Source: Acidobacteriota bacterium (GTDB lineage Bacteria > Acidobacteriota > Terriglobia > Terriglobales > Acidobacteriaceae). From it: a DNA stretch of 5,152 nt. The notes beneath the pieces are model-generated. The model was not told the DNA's origin. It worked only from the letters and a program-made list of their open reading frames with translations, and ran no database searches. Positions within the stretch are counted from its first letter, which is position 1, and each line of letters opens with the position of its first letter. Both the position numbers and the translations under genes were made by a program. The stretch lies in the NCBI GenBank assembly GCA_021781255.1, contig JAJXXG010001208.1, forward strand, positions 1 to 5,152, given 5' to 3'. Positions 1 to 5,152 of this stretch are shown piece after piece.

Positions 1-1943
1 AGTCACCTTACACACACAAGCTGGAGACGGCCGCTCCCGGCTACTACCAGGTGCAGTTGCTGCAGTGGAGCATTGGCGCCGAGCTGAGCGCAACCGAGCA
101 TACGGGCGTTGCGCGCTTCACTTTCCCCGCGGGCAAAGCGGCCAACATCCTGATCCCCCTGAGCCGCACGCTCAATGAAACCGCAGCGGCCTCCGTGCGC
201 GTGGTCGGCGATCGCCGCATTGAAGGCTATGTGGAGAATCACGGCTTCTGCAATATGAAGCCCACATACAAGGTCTACTTCGTGATGACTTTCGACCGCC
301 CATTCTCCAGCTTCGGCACCTGGACGGGCGATACCTACGGCGGCCCGGGGAGGATTGCCGAAGGCAGCCGTTCCGCGGCGCAGACGGGTCATGACGAGTG
401 GACGGGAGCATATGCAAGCTGGGCCGCCGCATCACGCGGACAGTCCATCACGGCAAAGATCGGGATTTCCTACGTTGACCTTGCCGGCGCGGAAAACAAT
501 TTGCGGGCGGAAGCAGATCAGCGGGATTTCACCTCAATCCGCAACGAGGCGGCCGCCGCCTGGAACAAGGAGCTGAGCGCCATCGAGGTTCAAGGCGGCA
601 CGGCCAGCGAGCGCCGTGTGTTCTACACCGCGCTGTACCATAGCCTGCTGATGCCGGTTGTCTTCAGCGACGCGGACGGACGCTACCTCGGCTTCGACAA
701 TCAGGTTCATAGCATCTCTGCCGGGCACCGCGTCTACGCGGATTTTTCCGGCTGGGACATTTACCGCAGTGAAATTCCGCTGCTGGCCATGATCGAACCC
801 GAGCGCATGCAGGACATGGCGCAATCCGTCGTGCTGATGTACCAACAGGGCGGCTGGGTGGGCCGCTGGCCGCAGATTAATTTCTACACCAACGACATGG
901 TCGGAAGCCCGCTCTCCATTGCGCTGGCGACGGCGTGGCTGGACGGTCTGCACGGCTTCGATATCGATAGCGCATGGGAGGGAATGCTCAAAGACGCCAC
1001 CGAGACTCCTGCGCCCGGCCGGCGCTACATCGGAGAACAAGGCATCGAATGGGTGAACAAAGTCCACTATGTGCCCGGCGACAAGATCGAGTACGGCTCG
1101 GTTTCGATGACGCAGGAGTATTCACTGGCCTACGCCTCGCTGTGCCGTCTCGGCGAGGCGCTGGGCAAGACCGGCGATGCCAGGAGGCTCTGCGATCGCG
1201 CGCTCTACTACCGCAATGTCTTCGATCCTGAAGCCGGGTTTTTCAGGCCGCGCAATGCAGATGGAACATGGGTAAGCGGGTTCAACCCCGCGCTGGACGG
1301 GCACGGGTTCGTCGAAGGCACCGGCTGGCACTATCTGTCGTTTGCGCCGGCGGATCTTGCGTGGCTGGTGAATGCAATGGGCCGCGACCGCTTCAACCAG
1401 CGCATGGAGGAGTTCTTCAACTATCCGCAGCCCGGCTGGTACGCCCAGTTCTACAATCCTTACAACGAGACCGATCTTCAAGCCCCGTTCGTCTTCGACT
1501 TCTCCGGCAAGCCATGGGTATCGCAGCGTGTGGTGCGCCGCGTGCTGCAGGAAAACTACTTCGACGCGCCCGACGGAATTCCGGGCAACGATGATTGCGG
1601 CGCAATGTCTTCATGGGCGGTGCTCAACATGATGGGCATCTACAGCGTTGACCCGGCCAGCCTTGCCTGGGAGCTTTCAGGGCCGACGTTTTCCAAAATC
1701 GTCATTCACCTGCGCAAGCCCTACGGCGGGAAGACGTTCACGATCGAAGCCGCCGGCGCCCGAGCAGATGCTCCCTATATCCAAAACGTCGAGCTGAACG
1801 GCCATGCGCAGCAACGAAACTGGATTTCATTCAACTCAATTGCCGCCGGCGGCGTCTTGCACTTTACGCTCGGCTCCCGGCCGAACCGCGCCTGGGGATC
1901 GTCGGCCGGCGATGCACCGCCATCGCTGAGCGAGACAAAGTGA
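1..1943 (+). CDS. GH92 family exo-alpha-mannosidase, 5'-truncated by the window edge
   Basis: This is an inverting, calcium-dependent exo-alpha-mannosidase family that trims mannose from mannans and N-glycans, normally exported. The frame is open to the left edge (first full codon at 3, residue 1 here; 646 residues visible). A GTG at 51 is internal, because upstream codons already match the family: H5-K6 then A11-PGYY-Q16. GH92 proteins usually have about 700-780 residues, so roughly 80-130 N-terminal residues and any signal peptide are missing. Residues 1 to about 165 are the N-terminal beta-sandwich, with YKVYF and SFGTW. The (alpha/alpha)6 barrel follows with W251-D-I-Y-R255, Q282-GGW-(VG)-RWP290, S366-VSMTQEY373, E438-GTGWHY and G528-NDDCG533. 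The NDD aspartates are the expected catalytic-base region; E438 lies in the segment where I would place the general acid. A beta-rich C-terminal part ends with a LNG motif. The usual HGNEPxHH-like segment instead reads N488-ETDLQAP495, so the linkage specificity is uncertain. Stop TGA at 1941-1943. Family assignment is firm; exact substrate is not. Confidence 0.95.
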   Translation, partial: SPYTHKLETAAPGYYQVQLLQWSIGAELSATEHTGVARFTFPAGKAANILIPLSRTLNETAAASVRVVGDRRIEGYVENHGFCNMKPTYKVYFVMTFDRPFSSFGTWTGDTYGGPGRIAEGSRSAAQTGHDEWTGAYASWAAASRGQSITAKIGISYVDLAGAENNLRAEADQRDFTSIRNEAAAAWNKELSAIEVQGGTASERRVFYTALYHSLLMPVVFSDADGRYLGFDNQVHSISAGHRVYADFSGWDIYRSEIPLLAMIEPERMQDMAQSVVLMYQQGGWVGRWPQINFYTNDMVGSPLSIALATAWLDGLHGFDIDSAWEGMLKDATETPAPGRRYIGEQGIEWVNKVHYVPGDKIEYGSVSMTQEYSLAYASLCRLGEALGKTGDARRLCDRALYYRNVFDPEAGFFRPRNADGTWVSGFNPALDGHGFVEGTGWHYLSFAPADLAWLVNAMGRDRFNQRMEEFFNYPQPGWYAQFYNPYNETDLQAPFVFDFSGKPWVSQRVVRRVLQENYFDAPDGIPGNDDCGAMSSWAVLNMMGIYSVDPASLAWELSGPTFSKIVIHLRKPYGGKTFTIEAAGARADAPYIQNVELNGHAQQRNWISFNSIAAGGVLHFTLGSRPNRAWGSSAGDAPPSLSETK

Positions 1944-2027
1944 CACATCGCGGCGGCGCTCAGATTTCCGCGGTGAGGGGGCGAAGCGTGTCCGCAATCT
2001 GCTGGGCAGTTCTTCAAGGCACGGAAA

Positions 2028-2032
2028 AGGGG
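2028..2032 (+). promoter_or_regulatory. Ribosome binding site for the GH94-like gene
   Basis: AGGGG, preceded by AAA, lies eight bases before the ATG at 2041 and is a purine-rich partial match to the Shine-Dalgarno consensus. It supports the 2041 start, which also puts a complete twin-arginine leader at the protein's N-terminus. The second purine run, GAAAGAG at 2034-2040, touches the start codon and is too close to serve. Confidence 0.4.
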
Positions 2033-2040
2033 CGAAAGAG

Positions 2041-4833
2041 ATGAAGCGACGCAGGTTTCTCGAGTGGGCAGGCATGGGCGTCTGCAGCAGTCTCGTCTCG
2101 CCGCAGCGCGCCGCGGCATCATTCTCCAGCGCCACGCAGATGCCTGCGCCGGAGAGCGGCGGAGACGCCTATGGCTCAGGCTACTTCGGACGATGGATAA
2201 CCGATGAGTTCGGCCTGCCGGCCTACCGTTACACCTGCAATCAGGTCAGCGACAGAAAGGCGGAGTTCCCGACCGATAAAGTATGGCGCTCGGCCGCCGA
2301 CCAGACGCACCAGGTGGGCAACGACCGCCTGGTTGCCGCTGTTTCCAACTACGGCTATGTTCAGGTGCGGCAGGATGAAGGCTCACCGAAATTCCTGAAC
2401 GATTACTGCCCCGAGCAACATCGCTACGGCGGCGGCATCGGTTTTCTCGCGGGCGAGGGTTTTGCGCTGAGCACCTGGTACTCAGGCTTCGCGGACTCCT
2501 TCGACAGAATCTTCGGGATCGGCTACTTCCGCAAGCGTGTCGCAGGCCATGGGCACGAAGTCGATCAGGTCATTCTGGCTCCGTTCGGCGATGATCCCGT
2601 CGTGATCTCGCGGGTGACCATTACCAATCAATCTTCGCGCCCGACGACTTCCCGGTGGGTCGAGTACTGGGGCTGCCACAACTATCAAATGTCGTATCGC
2701 GCGTTGATGGAGGCCGCGGTTCCGGCCGGAGCCACGAATGCTCCGCAGCTTCGCCGAGAGTTCTGCGACCGCTTTGCACACCGATTCGAACTGCTGAAGA
2801 ACGGCGCAGGCCTGCTTGAAAGACAGTCCTTTCAAGGCCGTGCGCCGGAAGAAGAAGCCGCATGGCAAAGGACTCAGGCCGCTCTCAGAGCAGATCCCAA
2901 CGGATTTTTCGGCGGCCCGGTCGCGCCGCTCGCCCCCGGAGCGAGCATGGAAGATTTTCATCCTCCCGCGACCTTTCTCGTCTCTCTCGACGCCCCCGGC
3001 GACGGCTTTGCAACGAACGCATCGCGCTTCTTTCAGGGCGGCATCGATCATCCCGCGGGCATGGACGCGCCGCTGGACAACGATCTGAGCGCTAGCGGTC
3101 CGGAGAGCGCATTTTTTGCGGAACGCAAAGTCCGCCTGCGCCCGGGCGAGAGCCGCACGCTCAGTTTTCTCTACGGCTACCTGCCCGAAGGATTCACTCT
3201 CGAAGGCCTTGTTGCCCGATACTCCGCGGAGCCGCCTGAGGTTTGGCCGCGATCGAGTTCGCAATGGAAGAAGAGTTGTATCCAGTTCCGCGCCGGCGCC
3301 GACTCCTGGGTCGAGAGAGAAGTGGCATGGAGCGGCTACTACCTTCGCAGCGGACTCACTTATGACAGCTTCTTCCGCGAGCACATACTCTCGCAGGGAC
3401 AGGGATACCAGTATCTCGCCGGTCTTCAGGGCGCCGCGCGCGATCCTCTGCAACACGCGTTGCCTTTTGTCTTTACCGATCCCCAGGTTGTGCGCGAAGT
3501 GCTGCGCTACACGATCAAAGAGACCCAGAGCGATGGATCGCTTCCCTACGGCATTGTAGGCAGCGGCGTTCCCATGCCCTGCCGGTATCGTCCCAGCGAT
3601 CTGGAATTGTGGCTGCTCTGGCTGGCAAGCGAATATGTTCTGGCGACGCGAGACCGGAAGTTTCTGGAGGAGAAGGTAGCCCCTTATCCTGGCGGCGCGT
3701 CGCCCGAAGCACTCACGATCAGCCAGCATCTCGCGCGCGCCTATGAGCGCATCGCCACGCGCATCGGCGTGGGCAAACACGGACTGATGCGACTGTTCAA
3801 CGGGGACTGGAATGACAGCATCGTTGTGAATCGCCTGACGCCCGCACAGGTTGCGGAGGTGTTCAAGGAGGGAGAGAGCGTTCTGAACGGCGCGATGGCG
3901 AGCTATGTGCTCGACTATTACGCCCGGATGCGCGCATTCACGCAGCAGACGGAACTGGCGACCGCAGCTCGCGCCACCGCTGAGGCTCAGCGCCAGGCGG
4001 TCAGGCAGCAATGGACGGGGCAATGGTTTCGTCGCGCATGGCTCGGGGAGGAATTGGGCTGGGCAGGCGAGAAGCAACTGTGGCTGGAGCCGCAGCCCTG
4101 GGCGATTCTTGGCGGAGTCGCCACACCGGAGCAAGTGAAGACGCTGGTATCCACGATCAATGAGCTGACGCGCAGGCGCAGCCCGATTGGCGCCTTGCTC
4201 CAAAGCCAACCCGACCCGACCATGAAGGATGATCCCGGGGTGGGAACCAATGGAGGCATCTTCGCCGCCATCAACGGAACTTTAATCTGGGCCCTCGCTC
4301 GCGTCGATGGCTCCATGGCCTGGGATGAATGGAAGAAAAATTCGCTCGCACGCCACGCCGCAACGTACCCGGAGATGTGGTTTGGCATCTGGAGCGGCCC
4401 GGACGCCTACAACTCGGTGCTGGCGAAAAATCCCGGATGGACGCCGCCGGATTTTCCAGTTATGAATATGCATCCGCATGCATGGCCGCTTTACTCCGCG
4501 GCCAAACTGCTGGGCCTTGAATTTGAGGAGACGGGCATCAACCTCTGCCCTGCCCTGCCCCTGTCGCACTATGAATTTGCGTCTCCGCTCCTGGGCTTCA
4601 AGAAATCGAGGGAGAGCTATTCGGGCTGGTACGCGCCGCTGACAGCAGGCCGCTGGGAAGTCGTAATCGCACTTCCCGATGAGGCTCTGAAGAGCCTGCG
4701 GCATATGGTGGTCAACGGCGTCACATACCCTGTCTCTCAAGCAGCGCATGAGATCCGGTTTACCGGAGAGAGCAAGCCAGGCGCTCCGCTGCGGTGGCAG
4801 CTGGGCGGCCCAATTCGCGAAAGCGCGAGCTGA
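2041..4833 (+). CDS. Exported GH94-like (GH36-type / glycosyltransferase-36 fold) glycoside hydrolase or phosphorylase homologue
   Basis: A 930-residue protein. The leader fits Tat export: K2-R3-R4-R5-F6-L7, a hydrophobic stretch to about residue 21, then A24-A25-A26, the likely cleavage point. Residues about 45-385 form the N-terminal beta-sandwich domain of the GH94 group, including VGNDRLVAAVSNYGYVQVRQ and F118-LND121. A linker leads to an (alpha/alpha)6 barrel at about 440-820, and a beta-rich tail closes the protein. Family landmarks are R467-DPLQH472 (GH94 consensus RDxxQD), S519-DLELW524, the catalytic acid motif G588-DWND592, WTGQWFRRAW, QPWAILGG, and N737-GGIFAAINGTLIWAL. GH94 phosphorylases normally have NGGxYxH here and a later TGTAAW/TGSAGW-like loop; this protein has A743 and H811-PHAW815. 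The phosphate-binding set therefore looks absent, which together with export suggests a hydrolase (inference). It lies 97 bases after the GH92 gene and is probably co-transcribed. Fold is fairly sure; substrate and reaction are unknown. Confidence 0.85.
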   Translation: MKRRRFLEWAGMGVCSSLVSPQRAAASFSSATQMPAPESGGDAYGSGYFGRWITDEFGLPAYRYTCNQVSDRKAEFPTDKVWRSAADQTHQVGNDRLVAAVSNYGYVQVRQDEGSPKFLNDYCPEQHRYGGGIGFLAGEGFALSTWYSGFADSFDRIFGIGYFRKRVAGHGHEVDQVILAPFGDDPVVISRVTITNQSSRPTTSRWVEYWGCHNYQMSYRALMEAAVPAGATNAPQLRREFCDRFAHRFELLKNGAGLLERQSFQGRAPEEEAAWQRTQAALRADPNGFFGGPVAPLAPGASMEDFHPPATFLVSLDAPGDGFATNASRFFQGGIDHPAGMDAPLDNDLSASGPESAFFAERKVRLRPGESRTLSFLYGYLPEGFTLEGLVARYSAEPPEVWPRSSSQWKKSCIQFRAGADSWVEREVAWSGYYLRSGLTYDSFFREHILSQGQGYQYLAGLQGAARDPLQHALPFVFTDPQVVREVLRYTIKETQSDGSLPYGIVGSGVPMPCRYRPSDLELWLLWLASEYVLATRDRKFLEEKVAPYPGGASPEALTISQHLARAYERIATRIGVGKHGLMRLFNGDWNDSIVVNRLTPAQVAEVFKEGESVLNGAMASYVLDYYARMRAFTQQTELATAARATAEAQRQAVRQQWTGQWFRRAWLGEELGWAGEKQLWLEPQPWAILGGVATPEQVKTLVSTINELTRRRSPIGALLQSQPDPTMKDDPGVGTNGGIFAAINGTLIWALARVDGSMAWDEWKKNSLARHAATYPEMWFGIWSGPDAYNSVLAKNPGWTPPDFPVMNMHPHAWPLYSAAKLLGLEFEETGINLCPALPLSHYEFASPLLGFKKSRESYSGWYAPLTAGRWEVVIALPDEALKSLRHMVVNGVTYPVSQAAHEIRFTGESKPGAPLRWQLGGPIRESAS

Positions 4834-4849
4834 AGGTCAACGCAGGAGT

Positions 4850-5152
4850 ATGGCCCTGGCTCCATGGAGGGCATGGCTGCCGATCTACAGCTCTTTTCGA
4901 TGGGGGCAAGTTCCATTGCAGGGGCGCGGTTCGGGATTGGCCATGAAGCAGGCGCAGAGATTTCCGGTACGAGGGTTCTTGGCGGTTGGCAGCGTTATGC
5001 CGTAGTCGAGGCCGTGGGTTTGGAGCGAAATCCAGCGATGGCGGGTTGAGTTTCGAACCGGTGTTCGGCGGGCAGCGGGTGCAGTGGATCGGCGACCTGG
5101 CGGGGGATCCCAGCCGGGCATCGGAGATTTGGGCCGGCCCGGGCGACTCCTG
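4850..5152 (+). pseudogene. Frame-disrupted BNR/Asp-box beta-propeller protein, 5' part, cut by window edge
   Basis: Two overlapping + frames together resemble the N-terminal blade of bacterial BNR/sortilin-like propeller proteins, which are usually secreted and often annotated as glycosyl hydrolases. The frame open from 4947 to the window end contains an Asp box, SSDGGLSF (5031-5054), then EPVF and a stretch (5067-5150) with IGDLAGDPS and EIWAGPGDS. That is the family pattern of Asp box, 'IGxxAxxPS' and 'xxGxGE/D'. This frame has a stop at 4944 and no good start. The preceding frame, ATG 4850 to TAG 5003, reads FRWGQVPLQGRG and then RGFLAVGSVMP, similar to the segment before the first Asp box in such proteins. 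One extra base between about 4997 and 5006 would join the two. AGGAG at 4844-4848 is only one base from ATG 4850, a poor spacing, so the start is unsure. It may be a decaying gene, a sequencing error in a real gene, or a remnant. The Asp-box part is the best supported. Confidence 0.5.

Noticed and set aside
51..53. GTG as the start codon of the GH92 gene.
   Set aside because: The frame is open upstream to the window edge, and codons 3-50 encode the conserved GH92 N-terminal APGYY segment, so the start is outside the window.
3..392. A 129-codon - strand frame at the left edge, and other short - strand frames across the GH92 gene.
   Set aside because: They are opposite strongly conserved GH92 coding and show no domain, plausible start signal or motif.
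1949..1972. Possible terminator hairpin after the GH92 gene (CGCGG at 1949-1953 with CCGCG at 1968-1972).
   Set aside because: The stem is only about five base pairs with a long loop, and it is followed by a G-rich run instead of a T tract.
2074..2085. Lipoprotein signal around Cys15 of the GH94-like leader.
   Set aside because: The residues before Cys are M-G-V, and a lipobox needs Gly, Ala or Ser just before the Cys. An Ala-x-Ala type cleavage at 24-26 fits better.
2482..4209. A 575-codon open frame on the - strand inside the GH94-like gene.
   Set aside because: It lies wholly opposite a gene with clear family motifs along its length. Its translation is Arg/Ala/Leu-rich with no recognisable motif, which is the usual antisense shadow in GC-rich DNA.
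4864..5049. A 61-codon + strand frame (ATG 4864) downstream of the GH94-like gene.
   Set aside because: It overlaps the frames with BNR-like signal, shows no recognised motif of its own, and the stop at 5047 falls within the Asp-box coding of another frame.
4885..5121. A 78-codon - strand frame near the right end.
   Set aside because: Low-complexity Pro/Arg-rich translation opposite the Asp-box segment; no motif or start signal supports it.

Overview
The window is high-GC bacterial DNA with tightly packed genes, and all the coding I can support lies on the + strand. Two long reading frames encode carbohydrate-active enzymes, and a broken third frame runs off the right edge. GC-rich codon use, an exported GH94-like protein with a twin-arginine leader, and the GH92 and BNR/Asp-box families together fit a soil or sediment polysaccharide degrader. 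Acidobacteriota is my best guess by inference; nothing in the window is a phylogenetic marker.

Layout. Positions 1-1943 hold the C-terminal 646 residues of a GH92 exo-alpha-mannosidase whose true start lies left of the window. A 97-base gap (1944-2040) has a plausible ribosome binding site but no convincing terminator or promoter. Positions 2041-4833 encode a complete 930-residue protein with a Tat-type leader. It has the architecture of the GH94 / 'glycosyltransferase 36' / GH36-type (alpha/alpha)6-barrel family. It keeps the DWND acid motif but appears to lack the residues that GH94 phosphorylases use to bind phosphate. Positions about 4850-5152 hold the start, or a remnant, of a BNR/Asp-box beta-propeller protein. 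Its reading frame is interrupted, and one extra base near 5000 would explain the break.

How they may work together. All three families act on, or are often associated with, extracellular or periplasmic glycans. A GH92 enzyme releases alpha-mannose from mannans or N-glycans. The exported GH94-like protein would act on another linkage outside the cytoplasm, probably by hydrolysis because inorganic phosphate is not obviously bound. The same orientation and short gaps suggest co-transcription, but this is inference. The most interesting item is the GH94-like protein: export is odd for a phosphorylase, and the active-site changes agree with a different chemistry.
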